Shown: positions 1 to 9,088, counted from the stretch's first letter. The stretch is 64,000 nucleotides of DNA from Halobacillus sp. Marseille-P3879 (GCF_900240285.1 NZ_OESS01000001.1:744001-808000), one strand, 5' to 3'. Made by a program: numbers and translations. Notes: generated by a model not told the origin, from the letters alone.

Positions 1-249
1 CCTACAGTTACGGTAGCTGAAATTGATCCCGTGTTTTTCGTGATTTTCATGGTGATTTCCCTTTCCATCGGGTTGATCACGCCGCCAATTGGAGTTTGTT
101 TATACGCGGCCTGCAACATTACAGGATTAAAGTTAGAAGAGTTAAGCAAAGCGTCATTGCCCTGGCTGGGGATTACATTTGCCACATTAATACTCTTTAT
201 ATTTATTCCGGAACTCATCATGACACCGCTTAGTTGGCTTGGTTTCTAA
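1..249 (+). CDS. TRAP transporter large permease (DctM type), C-terminal end
   Basis: The reading frame is open from the first base, so the gene begins outside the window and only about 82 residues are seen. They form hydrophobic segments with the motif GLITPPIGVCLYAAC, typical of the last helices of the DctM large subunit of tripartite ATP-independent periplasmic transporters, which import organic or sugar acids with sodium. The stop lies about 100 bp before a catabolic operon on the same strand, so this permease probably supplies its substrate. The family call is good for a fragment; the substrate is unknown. Confidence 0.8.
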   Translation, partial: PTVTVAEIDPVFFVIFMVISLSIGLITPPIGVCLYAACNITGLKLEELSKASLPWLGITFATLILFIFIPELIMTPLSWLGF

Positions 250-349
250 AAAAAGAAGAATAAAGGCAATATCCTTCTTTTTTTTACTTATATTTATGAA
301 GGAAATTACCACCAAAAATGCAGGTAGTAGTCAGAAAGGAAGTGTTGGA

Positions 350-1387
350 ATGAAAGCAGCGATTTTTCATGGACCTAATGATATTAAGCTGGAGGAGGTA
401 GACAAACCCGCAATTGGCACACAAGAAGTACTAATGAAGGTTAATGTGAGTGCTGTTTGCGGCACGGATGTACGCATTTATGAAGGAAAGAAAACGAAAG
501 GAGTGAGAACGCCTTCCATTATCGGCCACGAACTTGTAGGGACGATTGAGGAAGTAGGAGCTGAAGTAGCAGACTTCGCTATTGGAGAAAAAGTAGGAGT
601 GATCCCGGTGATCCCATGCGGACGGTGTTACTACTGCATGAATGACAGGGAGAATGTATGTGCCAATCGTACCGCTATTGGTTATGAATTTGATGGAGGA
701 TTTGCAGAATATGTAAGAATCCCTGAGTCCGCTATAAAATCGGGCAACTTAGTTAAACTGCCAGACAACGTTTCCCTCGAAGAAGCAGTAATTACAGAAC
801 CTCTGGCTTGCTGTTTGAACGGGCAGCGTAAAGCGAACGTAAAAATGGGAGATACAGTGGTCGTTATTGGAGGAGGCCCCATTGGTTTAATGCATGTTCA
901 GCTGGCCAAAGTGGCAGGAGCAAAACATGTGATCTTAAGTGAACCTATTGATCATAGAAGAGAAAAGGCGTTGTTAGCGGGAGCAGATCTTGCGGTAGAT
1001 CCAGAATCAGAATCGCTGGAAAGTATAGTACTGGAGAAAACGGATCAGTTAGGGGCCGATGTCGTCATCATGGCTATTGGAGTTCCCCCACTAGTGAACT
1101 CTTGTCTTTCCTTATTAAAAAAAGGAGGAACATTAAATTTATTTGCTGGCTTTACGAAAGGGGTTCTCGGAGAAATAGATCCCAATGTGATTCACTATAA
1201 CGAAATTAATGTAAATGGTACCTCAGCGCTGACACGGTCCGATTATTATCAGTCTCTGTCTCTTATTTCCTCGGGACAAATTAATACTGAAGTCCTGACG
1301 ACCAAAGGTTATAAACTAGAAGATATTCAAAAGGCAATCATGGATGTACGAAATGGCAACGGGATGAAATCCGTTATTAATGTATAA
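350..1387 (+). CDS. Zinc-dependent alcohol/polyol dehydrogenase (MDR family)
   Basis: A 345-residue medium-chain dehydrogenase that should oxidise a sugar alcohol or secondary alcohol with NAD. The GroES-like domain carries the catalytic zinc residues (CGTD near residue 40, GHE near 62) and a structural zinc cluster (CGRCYYC followed by C). The Rossmann domain has VVIGGGPIGL. The start at 350 follows AGAAAGGAAG; the frame is open upstream but has no ribosome site there. It precedes an aldolase, an FGGY kinase and a hydroxyacid dehydrogenase, so it probably turns an imported polyol into a ketose. Sorbitol or threonine dehydrogenase-like specificity cannot be told apart. Confidence 0.85.
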   Translation: MKAAIFHGPNDIKLEEVDKPAIGTQEVLMKVNVSAVCGTDVRIYEGKKTKGVRTPSIIGHELVGTIEEVGAEVADFAIGEKVGVIPVIPCGRCYYCMNDRENVCANRTAIGYEFDGGFAEYVRIPESAIKSGNLVKLPDNVSLEEAVITEPLACCLNGQRKANVKMGDTVVVIGGGPIGLMHVQLAKVAGAKHVILSEPIDHRREKALLAGADLAVDPESESLESIVLEKTDQLGADVVIMAIGVPPLVNSCLSLLKKGGTLNLFAGFTKGVLGEIDPNVIHYNEINVNGTSALTRSDYYQSLSLISSGQINTEVLTTKGYKLEDIQKAIMDVRNGNGMKSVINV

Positions 1388-1412
1388 AAAAACAATTAAA
1401 GGAGAGATAAAC

Positions 1413-2237
1413 ATGGGAGTATTAGGTAAAGAAATTAGAATGAATCGTTTAATCAATCAGGAGTCTGGTAAGCTGCTGGCGGTAGCTGTTGATCAGGCAA
1501 TGGCGAGGGGTATTTTTGATGAGTTAATGCCGATTGACCGAAAGTTAAGCGAAATCGTAGACGGAGGACCAGATGCCATTACGATGCATAAAGGGATTGC
1601 GGATACATGCTTTAGAAAGCACGCTGGAAAAGCAGGGCTTATTCTTAAAGCATCCACTTTTTCTCCATGGCAGCCGAATTATGATACATGGGTGACAGAA
1701 GTGGAAGAGGCCGTTCGTTTGGGGGCTGATGCCGTCTCAATGGGATGTATTGTAGGGGGAGATGACCAGCCTGAACAACTGCGCAATTTAGGAATTATTT
1801 CAGGGCAAGCTTCTAAAAGCGGCCTGCCTACAATTGCTCACATTTATCCTAGAGGGAATCAAATTCCGGAAGACGAGAAGAATGATTGGAAGCACGTCGC
1901 TTATGCCGTGAGGGCTGGTGCTGAATTGGGCATTGATATCGTTAAAACAAAATATACTGGTGATCCGGATTCCTTCCATAAAGTAGTGTCTTCTACCCCA
2001 GGAAAAGTAGTTGTCGCCGGCGGTGATATTGGTAACAACGTAGAGGACTATTTCCAAATGGTGTATGATGTAATTGAAGCAGGAGGCGCGGGCATTACTT
2101 TTGGTAGAATCGTATGGAATAATCAGAACCCAACAGCTATTGTGAAAGCGTTTAAGAACATTATTCATCATAATGGGACCGTAAATGAAACCATTGAACT
2201 TTACAATGAATTAATCAATCAACCAGCAAACCTATAA
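1413..2237 (+). CDS. DeoC/LacD-family class I aldolase (LsrF/DhnA-like)
   Basis: A 274-residue TIM-barrel aldolase. The segment DIVKTKYTGDPDSF contains the probable Schiff-base lysine, and GGDIGN and GAGITFGR resemble the phosphate-binding loops of the LsrF/DhnA group. ATG 1413 follows AAAGGAGAG. The family cleaves or condenses phosphorylated ketoses. In this operon it could split a ketose 1-phosphate made by the following kinase into a triose phosphate and an aldehyde. The substrate is inferred only from context. Confidence 0.75.
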   Translation: MGVLGKEIRMNRLINQESGKLLAVAVDQAMARGIFDELMPIDRKLSEIVDGGPDAITMHKGIADTCFRKHAGKAGLILKASTFSPWQPNYDTWVTEVEEAVRLGADAVSMGCIVGGDDQPEQLRNLGIISGQASKSGLPTIAHIYPRGNQIPEDEKNDWKHVAYAVRAGAELGIDIVKTKYTGDPDSFHKVVSSTPGKVVVAGGDIGNNVEDYFQMVYDVIEAGGAGITFGRIVWNNQNPTAIVKAFKNIIHHNGTVNETIELYNELINQPANL

Positions 2238-2261
2238 ATCTATGAATTAGGGTGGGGGATT

Positions 2262-3749
2262 ATGTCACATGTCATCGGAATAGATATTGGAACGAGCGGC
2301 ATCAAAGTGGGCGCTATGAATCAAAATGGAGAGTTAGGGTTGATTGAATATCAACCCTATTCTCTCCACTATCCTCAAAAAGGATGGGTCGAAATTGATC
2401 TAAAGGATATATGGCATAGAACGAAAGAGTTGCTCGGGAAGGTCATTCATAGTGTGGAAAGCACGGGGTCTGTGGATGCAATCTCGCTTTCAACCTTTTG
2501 TAACTCTTCTGTTTTTCTGGATGAAGCAGGGGAACCGCTGTGCCCTGGAATCATGTATCTGGATCAAAGAAGTAAAGAAGAAGCAGAATGGATTAAAGAA
2601 GCAGTGACGGAAGAAAAAATCTATGACATTACTAAAAACAGGCTTGAACAGGGAATGTACTCAGTGACTTCCCATCTATGGTTTAAGAATAACCGTCCTG
2701 CTTTGTATGAACGAACCCATAAATGGGGAAATCTCTCGACCTACATACTGAACAAGCTCACAGGGAGTTTCGTCATGGACTGGACTCAAGCTTCTTTTTC
2801 AGGGATGTATAACATTGAAGAATATAGCTGGTCCGAAGCCATCTGTGAACAGGTGGGGCTTGAGATGGAGAAACTCCCTGAAGTCGTAGATCCATGTTCG
2901 ATTGTAGGCGAGTTAAATTGTTCAGAACTGTCTCTAAACGGTATACCTGTTGCAGCGGGCGGAGCTGATACAGCCAGCTCCACCCTAGCTTTAGGCATCC
3001 AGCCTGGAGGAGTCTTTGAATCGGTAGGTACTTCGAATGTACTGACCGCATGCACCGAGAATCCTGGTAATTTAGATAAAAGGTTTCTTAATCGGTGTCA
3101 TATTAAAAGAAACCAATGGTTATCCCACGGTGCGATGTCTTTTCCAGGAGCGGCCATTCAATGGTTCTATGAAGAATTCCTGAAAGAAGAAAACGAATCC
3201 AAACAAATTCTTGAAGAACTTCCCCAGCAATCCCCAATCGGTTCGAATGGAGTATTCTTCCTTCCTTATATGCAGGGAGAACGATCACCGATATGGGACC
3301 CTAATGCCCGCGGTACATTCGCAGGGATATCATTGAACACGAAGAAAGCAGATATGATGAGAGCGATTTTAGAAGGATGTTCTTTTGGATTGAGACAAAT
3401 CCATGACATCCTTGTAGAAACGTATAAAATTGAATTTAAGAACCTTCCGTCTATTGGAGGCGGGTCCACAAATCAAACCTGGGCCCAGGTGAAAGCCAAT
3501 GTTTTAAATAAGAATATTGAAATGAAAAGTATATCAGAAACGGGCGTTTACGGAGCATGTTTAATAGCGGGAATTTCTGCCGGGTTTTATAAAACATTGG
3601 AGGAAGCGTCAAACCTTGTCGCTAACCAAACAACGCAAGTTATCCATCCGAACCTGGATGAAGTGAGCATTTATAACGAGCACTTTAACGTTTTTAATGA
3701 ATTGTATCCTTCATTAAAGCAATTCTTCGCTAAAAGTATAAACCTCTAA
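2262..3749 (+). CDS. FGGY-family carbohydrate kinase
   Basis: A 495-residue sugar kinase of the xylulokinase/gluconokinase type. The N-terminal actin-like domain begins IGIDIGTSGIKVG (phosphate-1 loop); the second domain has GGADTASSTLALG and a C-terminal GGGSTNQ adenosine-binding loop. The length is normal. ATG 2262 follows GGGTGGGGG, 24 bp after the aldolase stop. It should phosphorylate the ketose or sugar acid that the neighbouring aldolase cleaves. Exact sugar unknown. Confidence 0.85.
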   Translation: MSHVIGIDIGTSGIKVGAMNQNGELGLIEYQPYSLHYPQKGWVEIDLKDIWHRTKELLGKVIHSVESTGSVDAISLSTFCNSSVFLDEAGEPLCPGIMYLDQRSKEEAEWIKEAVTEEKIYDITKNRLEQGMYSVTSHLWFKNNRPALYERTHKWGNLSTYILNKLTGSFVMDWTQASFSGMYNIEEYSWSEAICEQVGLEMEKLPEVVDPCSIVGELNCSELSLNGIPVAAGGADTASSTLALGIQPGGVFESVGTSNVLTACTENPGNLDKRFLNRCHIKRNQWLSHGAMSFPGAAIQWFYEEFLKEENESKQILEELPQQSPIGSNGVFFLPYMQGERSPIWDPNARGTFAGISLNTKKADMMRAILEGCSFGLRQIHDILVETYKIEFKNLPSIGGGSTNQTWAQVKANVLNKNIEMKSISETGVYGACLIAGISAGFYKTLEEASNLVANQTTQVIHPNLDEVSIYNEHFNVFNELYPSLKQFFAKSINL

Positions 3750-3783
3750 TAGTTAAAATTAGAGGATAGGGAGGAGATCACTA

Positions 3784-4746
3784 GTGAAAAGCTCCATCTA
3801 TATTACCAGAAGACTGCCTGATTCCATCGTAGAAAGTCTGGAAGCCTACTTTGAAATTAAAATGTGGGAGGAAGATACTCCTGTACCGAGAGAGGTTTTG
3901 TTGAGGGAAACTCAGAATGTGGAAGGAATCTATTGTCTGCTTACAGATACAATTGACGAAGAAGTTATCAAAGGAGCTCCAAATTTAAAAGTGATCAGCA
4001 ACATGGCCGTTGGATTTAATAATATCGATGTAGAAGCCGCTGAACAACGGGGAATCGTTGTCACGAATACGCCCGGAGTATTAACGGAAACTACAGCAGA
4101 TTTAACATTCGCATTACTAATGAGTACAGCCAGGAGAATCCTAGAGGCTTCCGATTATTTAAGAAATGGAGACTGGGATACATGGTCACCGATGTTACTT
4201 ACCGGCCAGGAGGTACATGGTTCTACGATTGGAATCATTGGCCTCGGAAGAATTGGAGAAGCGGTTGCGAGAAGAGCCAAAGGTTTCGGGATGAATCTTC
4301 TCTATTATAATCGAACAAGAAAAATTGAAAAAGAAGAAGAAATCGGCATTCAATATAGGGAGTTAAATGAGTTATTAGCAGAATCCGATTTTGTGTGTGT
4401 GATGATCCCCTACAGTCCCAGCGTTCATCATTTCATAGGAAAAGACGAGTTAGCCCAGATGAAGACCAACGCGATCCTAATCAACACGTCAAGAGGTGGA
4501 ATCGTTGACGAAGAAGCCTTATACGAAGCGCTGGTGAACAAACAAATATGGGGAGCAGGCTTGGATGTATTTGAAGAAGAACCTGTGTCTCTCCATCATC
4601 CTTTGCTGTCTTTGTCTAATGTTGTCACGCTTCCTCACATCGGCAGTGCAAGTGTAAAAACAAGATTGAAAATGGCTCAATTAGCAGCCGATAATATCAT
4701 TCACGTGTTAAACGATAAATCGCCTCTTACCCCGGTGAATAGCTAG
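3784..4746 (+). CDS. D-isomer 2-hydroxyacid dehydrogenase (glyoxylate/hydroxypyruvate reductase-like)
   Basis: A 320-residue NAD(P)H-dependent dehydrogenase. The nucleotide-binding loop is GLGRIGEAVARRAKG, the substrate arginine lies in NTSRGG, the catalytic glutamate is around FEEEP and the histidine is in LPHIGSAS. The GTG start follows AGGGAGGAGAT. It is the last operon gene before a terminator. It probably reduces a glycolaldehyde- or glyoxylate-derived product of the aldolase, or works on the TRAP substrate itself. Confidence 0.85.
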   Translation: MKSSIYITRRLPDSIVESLEAYFEIKMWEEDTPVPREVLLRETQNVEGIYCLLTDTIDEEVIKGAPNLKVISNMAVGFNNIDVEAAEQRGIVVTNTPGVLTETTADLTFALLMSTARRILEASDYLRNGDWDTWSPMLLTGQEVHGSTIGIIGLGRIGEAVARRAKGFGMNLLYYNRTRKIEKEEEIGIQYRELNELLAESDFVCVMIPYSPSVHHFIGKDELAQMKTNAILINTSRGGIVDEEALYEALVNKQIWGAGLDVFEEEPVSLHHPLLSLSNVVTLPHIGSASVKTRLKMAQLAADNIIHVLNDKSPLTPVNS

Positions 4747-4767
4747 AAGACTATCTTATGTAAGTAC

Positions 4768-4804
4768 AAAAAGCCTGATTCGACCTCAAGAATCAGGCTT
4801 TTTT
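4768..4804 (+). terminator. Rho-independent terminator of the polyol operon
   Basis: Inverted repeat AAAAAGCCTGATTC/GAATCAGGCTTTTT with a short loop and a T run, 22 bp after the hydroxyacid dehydrogenase stop. Confidence 0.9.
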
Positions 4805-5047
4805 CTCCGTAGAAATCCTTCAATTGATTGGAAAGATAATCTCTTAAATTCATATGGTTAATCTCTTCAGTATGGATCTGATCCCTTCGTTTTACATAAT
4901 TCTGTCGAGAAAAATCGACCGTATTTCTTTAGTATGGCAGGCTTGCAGCGGAAAATGGTTATTTCTATTTATCTTCCTTTATTTAGGTTTTATCGTCCAG
5001 GTTATGGGAATTGAACTACTAACTTTATGGAGGAGGTTTTTAATAGA

Positions 5048-5500
5048 ATGGGCATGACTGTCAGTGAAAGGTTAAATACGCCAGGGGTGGAGAATCTGCG
5101 TCAGGCTGCGGTGTTGGAGTTTACGCATGAGGTATTTGAGTCAGATAATTTCCGTTCGTTAGAGGTGCTGACGGCAGATCAGCATCAGCTTTTTATTGTG
5201 AATCGTAATGACCGCACACTAACCGTTCTCAGCATTGATCCGACCATGAACGTGACCAAGGAAACGTTGCTTACGGATCGAATCATTTCCATGAAGGAAT
5301 ATTTTGAAGAGTACAGCCTGGTTGATAATACGCCGCCTAAGAAGCTGGAAGTTGTGTTGCCTGAGGGCCGTGTCGTAGTGATTGAACCAGGCCTCACACT
5401 CACCCAGGAGAAAAGCTACCTGGATCCGGACATACAGAATCAAATGAATGAGGATTTTGAAATGTTGATCAATGCATTAAAGAGTACTGTGATTCTTTAA
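5048..5500 (+). CDS. Conserved hypothetical soluble protein
   Basis: A 150-residue protein I do not recognise. It is soluble, with alternating strand-like segments and two acidic helices near the C-terminus; no membrane segment or known motif was seen. ATG 5048 is chosen because GGAGGAGG ends 11 nt before it; ATG 5054 is possible and ATG 5027 overlaps the ribosome site. It stands alone between two terminators. Confidence 0.6.
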   Translation: MGMTVSERLNTPGVENLRQAAVLEFTHEVFESDNFRSLEVLTADQHQLFIVNRNDRTLTVLSIDPTMNVTKETLLTDRIISMKEYFEEYSLVDNTPPKKLEVVLPEGRVVVIEPGLTLTQEKSYLDPDIQNQMNEDFEMLINALKSTVIL

Positions 5501-5514
5501 TATGACGAATACAG

Positions 5515-5547
5515 GAGAAGACGGCAATGGGCCGTCTTCTTTTTTTA
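5515..5547 (+). terminator. Rho-independent terminator
   Basis: GAAGACGGC/GCCGTCTTC stem, 5-nt loop and a T8 run directly after the 5048-5500 gene. Confidence 0.9.
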
Positions 5548-5678
5548 GGTTATGGTACATATAAATGACTAAATGTACAATATATGTTGCAAAAAGACGT
5601 GAATAGTATATAATGGAATGAGAAGGAAAAAGATGTTCTGCCGTGGTTTTAACTTACATGACCAACAGGAGGATGAGT

Positions 5679-6209
5679 ATGAAATTCTCATGGACGAAAA
5701 GGAAAGAACTAGACGAGCGAGTGACGATTTTACAAAATAAAATTTACCGTGAGCTTTATACGCTTGTCGTGATGATTTGTGGAGGTTCGTTAGTGTATAA
5801 AATTTTTCAGGGGGAAGCATCGACGGGCAACATTTGGCTGGAAATGGTCATCTTAGTTGCGGGAGGGATCTACTATCTTGCCAGAGCGTCCCACTTAGGA
5901 ATTTTTACAGATGAAGTGGAAATGCATGATCGATCAAGCAGAATAAAGCTAAACACGAAGAATTTAATTCTCAGCCTTTCATTAGGGGCAGGGATCTCAT
6001 TATTCTTTGCTGTGAGGAATTCATTAAAATATGGCGAAGGCACCATGGAAACAACGATTTATTTTTTCCTCATTTTGATCACATCTTTCGCGATTTACAT
6101 TCCTGTCTTATTTGGCCTGATTGTGGTACCCTCTCTCATAGCCAAGCAGAAAAGCGAACGCATGAATGAACGCGATTTAGAATCTGCAGACGACGAAGAT
6201 GAGCGGTGA
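5679..6209 (+). CDS. DUF6773-like integral membrane protein
   Basis: A 176-residue protein with a charged N-terminus (KRKELDERV) and about four hydrophobic helices, ending in an acidic tail. ATG 5679 follows AGGAGG at 7 nt. The layout, a membrane protein translationally linked to a small XRE regulator, matches DUF6773 genes of Bacillaceae. No function is known. Its stop overlaps a possible GTG start of the regulator. Confidence 0.6.
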   Translation: MKFSWTKRKELDERVTILQNKIYRELYTLVVMICGGSLVYKIFQGEASTGNIWLEMVILVAGGIYYLARASHLGIFTDEVEMHDRSSRIKLNTKNLILSLSLGAGISLFFAVRNSLKYGEGTMETTIYFFLILITSFAIYIPVLFGLIVVPSLIAKQKSERMNERDLESADDEDER

Positions 6210-6214
6210 TCCTA

Positions 6215-6415
6215 ATGAAAAATAAGAAACTGAAAATGGCGCGGGCGGAACACGATCTTTCCCAGCAGGAGCTTGCCAAGAAGGTTGGTGTCTCCCGGCA
6301 GACGATTGGTTTGATTGAAGTGGGCAAATACAATCCGACGCTTCAGCTCTGTTTATCGATTTGCTGGGCGCTGGATAAAACGTTGGATGAATTGTTTTGG
6401 CAGGAAGAGGCGTAA
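6215..6415 (+). CDS. Small XRE-family transcriptional regulator
   Basis: A 66-residue helix-turn-helix protein: LSQQELAKKVGVSRQTIGLIE is the HTH and LDELFWQEE the usual C-terminus of the short YozG-like regulators. It probably controls its own operon with the membrane protein before it. Start ATG 6215 is preferred; GTG 6206, overlapping the upstream stop, would add three residues. Confidence 0.85.
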   Translation: MKNKKLKMARAEHDLSQQELAKKVGVSRQTIGLIEVGKYNPTLQLCLSICWALDKTLDELFWQEEA

Positions 6416-6437
6416 ATGCTGCGCTCTTCCTTTTTTT
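6403..6437 (+). terminator. Terminator after the XRE gene
   Basis: GGAAGAG/CTCTTCC stem overlapping the stop codon, followed by T7. Confidence 0.75.
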
Positions 6438-6451
6438 ATGGGTGCTATACA

Positions 6452-6482
6452 GAGGACGGCCATTGGCTGTCTTCTTTTTTTT
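6452..6482 (+). terminator. Second terminator
   Basis: GAGGACGGCC/GGCTGTCTTC stem with GU pairs, 3-nt loop and T8, placed just behind the first terminator. Confidence 0.75.
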
Positions 6483-6609
6483 CGTGGAGGAAGACAAAAA
6501 TTTTAAAAAAAGTTTTAGGTTTTTTGACACCAAAAGACCCCCTGCGAACGATTATAGATATGCAGGGGTTTTTCGATAAGCCCTCATACTATAGAAGGAG
6601 AGTGGTTGT

Positions 6610-7353
6610 ATGAATTATTTAAAGGAGATCAATGCGTTTCATGATGAGGTGGAGCTGAATTCGCTTACTGCTTTTGCTTCACTGCTTTGGCACGTGCTGA
6701 TGCAGTTCAACAACAAGACAGGATGGAAGAAGGAGTTTACCGTTCCGACGGCTGTGATTTTAGCGAAATACGGCTTAAGTGAGAGCTCGTTTCTTCGCGC
6801 GCGAAAAGAATTAGAGGAGAAGGGATATCTGACCTTTCAGTCCGGGAGCCGGTTTCAGGCACCAACCTATCAAATGATTTCCCAGGTGAAAGAGCAAGTG
6901 ATGGATGATGGGGAGGATACAGTGAAGGACGATGTGACGGATAGGGTGAAGGATGAGCCGGAGGATAGGGTGGAGGTATTATTTAAAAGAAAAGAAGTGA
7001 AACGAAAAGAAAGAGTAGTAGGTGGGGACGCGCCGCCTCACGCCTTTTACGAACAAAACATCGGAATGCTCTCTCCCTTTATCGCAGAGAAGATCACCGA
7101 TTGGTGTCATCAGCTCTCCGATGAACTGGTGATGGAGTCGATGAAAATGGCGGTGCAGCATAACAAGCTGTTTTTCAATTACTGCGAGGGGATCTTACGA
7201 CGCTGGGAGAGTCAGCAGGTGCAGTCGCTAGACGATGTGCGGCGGATTGAGGAACAGAAGACGCGATCGAAACAGAAGAAGAAGGAGAAGGAAGACCGGA
7301 CGTCTGTGTTAAGCCGCATGTTTGAGAATCATCGAAAGGGGAGTCTGATATGA
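6610..7353 (+). CDS. Phage-type replisome organizer with DnaD-like domain
   Basis: A 247-residue protein. Residues 1-90 resemble a winged helix (KYGLSESSFLRARKELEEKGYL). A charged linker with VKDDVTDRVKDEPEDRVE follows, then a DnaD-like domain around FYEQNIGMLSPFIAEKI to NYCEGILRRW and a lysine-rich tail. Such proteins bind the origin and recruit the helicase loader. It starts an overlapping three-gene replication module (ATGA junctions). ATG 6610 follows AGAAGGAGAG. Confidence 0.8.
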   Translation: MNYLKEINAFHDEVELNSLTAFASLLWHVLMQFNNKTGWKKEFTVPTAVILAKYGLSESSFLRARKELEEKGYLTFQSGSRFQAPTYQMISQVKEQVMDDGEDTVKDDVTDRVKDEPEDRVEVLFKRKEVKRKERVVGGDAPPHAFYEQNIGMLSPFIAEKITDWCHQLSDELVMESMKMAVQHNKLFFNYCEGILRRWESQQVQSLDDVRRIEEQKTRSKQKKKEKEDRTSVLSRMFENHRKGSLI

Positions 7354-7676
7354 AATATGAAGAAGCTGCAGAAGTACTGGAAACCATCGAAGAATTATTC
7401 CCGGAGAAGTTTGTGATTACGGAGCGGAAGATTGCTGTGTTTATCCCTGAGTTGATGAAGATGGATTTCGCTTCTGTGATGGACAAGCTGTTTGGATATG
7501 CTGCTCGTTATCCTTTTCCTCCAACACTTGCTGACATCGCCTCCTATCCTCCAAAGCCTAATGATTACCTGGAGAAAAAGAAGCAGTGGGACGAAGAAGC
7601 GGCGAAAGTGCCGCAAGAGACGAAGCGTCTTTTTGAAGAGAAGTTCGAGGCGCTGTTGAAGAAGGTGTCGAAATGA
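7350..7676 (+). CDS. Phage helicase loader/inhibitor (G39P-like)
   Basis: A 108-residue helical protein with PFPPTLADIA in the middle and a basic helical tail, as in SPP1 G39P, the loader and inhibitor of helicase G40P. Its ATG overlaps the stop of the DnaD-like gene and its stop overlaps the helicase start, so the three are translationally coupled. It should deliver the helicase to the organizer-bound origin. Confidence 0.75.
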   Translation: MKYEEAAEVLETIEELFPEKFVITERKIAVFIPELMKMDFASVMDKLFGYAARYPFPPTLADIASYPPKPNDYLEKKKQWDEEAAKVPQETKRLFEEKFEALLKKVSK

Positions 7677-8962
7677 TTCACAACAGAGAAGCGGAACAGT
7701 CGGTCATCGGTTCGGTCCTGCTGAAAGGGGATCTGATTAAAGACGTCACACTCAGAGAGGAGCATTTCTACGAAGCACGCCACCGCCTGATTTACCAGGC
7801 GATGCGCAAGATTGATCAAGTGGGCGATCCGGTCAACTTAGTGACAGTAACAACAGAATTATATAAACGCATCAAAGAAGTCGGAGGCGTCAGTTACTTA
7901 AGCAACCTCGCTCAGTCCATTCCTTCAACGGAAAGCCTGAAGCATCATCAGCGGCTCGTGCTGGATTCCTACCGCAACCGCAAAACGATGGAACAGGCAA
8001 GCCGCTACATTAATGACCCCACCGAAGAAACCCTCGATACGCTCATGAGCCGCCTAGAAGATTACCGCGCGGAAGGCAGAGTCCGGGAAGAACAGACAAC
8101 GTACGAAGCGTTAAAAGAGATTGCCGGAGAAATCACGAACCCGCCAGCCGACGGAATGACCGGATTTGCCACCGGCTACAGCGAAGTCGACGACATGACC
8201 GGCGGCAGTCAGCGCGGCGACTTGATCATCCTCGCCGGCCGCCCGTCAATGGGAAAAACAGCCTTCGCCTTAAACCTCGCCGCCCACCACTGTAAAAGCG
8301 GCGGCACCGTTCACCTCTTCAGCCTTGAAATGGGACGCAAATCTCTGCTGAAGCGCATGCTCTCGTGCGAAGCGGAAATCAACGGACAGAAATGGCGCTC
8401 GATGAATTTTTCCCACGACGATTACGTTCACTGCCTGGAAGCGATGGGAGAGGTCAGCGACTGGCAGCTTCATATCCACGAGCATGAGCGCACCGTCACC
8501 GACATAAGAGCCAGGGTGAGGCAGTCGATCAAGAAGGAAGAAGTCAGCCAGCCGCTGATCATCATTGATTACCTGCAGCTGATGGCCACCACCGGCCGCT
8601 ACGAACGCCGCGATTTAGAAATCGGAGCCATGACCCGCGAGCTCAAGCAGCTGGCAAGGGAGCTGGATGTACCGATCATCCTCCTCTCCCAGCTGTCGCG
8701 AGGGGTGGAGCAGCGCAAAGACAAACGCCCGATGATGGCAGACCTGCGGGAATCCGGCAACATTGAACAGGACGCAGATGTGATCGGCTTCTTCTACCGG
8801 GAGGATTACTATAACCGGGAGGCGAACGATAACGAAGAGGTGGAATTTTTGCTGAGCAAGCAGCGTAATGGTCCGGTTGGAAGTGTGAGGCTGAGGTTTA
8901 TGAAGGAGTATGGGAAGTTTGTTGGGACTCATAAGATCGTAAATAACAAGGAGGATATTTGA
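7673..8962 (+). CDS. Replicative DNA helicase, DnaB-like (phage type)
   Basis: A 429-residue hexameric helicase. N-terminal DnaB domain (NREAEQSVIGSVLL); RecA-like core with Walker A GRPSMGKT, Walker B PLIIIDYLQL and the DnaB motif RESGNIEQDADVIGFF. It is slightly shorter than host DnaC (about 450) and coupled to a phage loader. The central part (about 8040-8780) is visibly GC-rich: 35 of 60 bases in 8221-8280. After the TGA stop the same frame stays open for 27 more codons to a TAG at 9044. No other phage genes surround it. Confidence 0.9.
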   Translation: MIHNREAEQSVIGSVLLKGDLIKDVTLREEHFYEARHRLIYQAMRKIDQVGDPVNLVTVTTELYKRIKEVGGVSYLSNLAQSIPSTESLKHHQRLVLDSYRNRKTMEQASRYINDPTEETLDTLMSRLEDYRAEGRVREEQTTYEALKEIAGEITNPPADGMTGFATGYSEVDDMTGGSQRGDLIILAGRPSMGKTAFALNLAAHHCKSGGTVHLFSLEMGRKSLLKRMLSCEAEINGQKWRSMNFSHDDYVHCLEAMGEVSDWQLHIHEHERTVTDIRARVRQSIKKEEVSQPLIIIDYLQLMATTGRYERRDLEIGAMTRELKQLARELDVPIILLSQLSRGVEQRKDKRPMMADLRESGNIEQDADVIGFFYREDYYNREANDNEEVEFLLSKQRNGPVGSVRLRFMKEYGKFVGTHKIVNNKEDI

Positions 8963-9048
8963 CATTTTGACTTGAATTATGAAAAAGAGTTGGAAGTATT
9001 TTTTGATGTGATCGATATCGAACAATTATCTGTTTTCGGATTATAGTT

Positions 9049-9088
9049 AAAAAACCACGATTCCTTTACACAGCAATCGTGGTTTTTT
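9049..9088. terminator. Bidirectional terminator
   Basis: Perfect AAAAAACCACGATT/AATCGTGGTTTTTT stem between the convergent helicase and KTSC genes; A and T runs serve both strands. Confidence 0.9.

Noticed and set aside
4854..5057. 67-codon plus-strand frame
   Set aside because: No ribosome site, odd composition, and it overlaps the ribosome site and start of the better supported gene at 5048.
6524..6575. Promoter TTGACA...TATAGA before the DnaD-like gene
   Set aside because: The spacer is about 23 nt and the region forms a CCCCTGC/GCAGGGG hairpin, so it is not a convincing sigma-A promoter.
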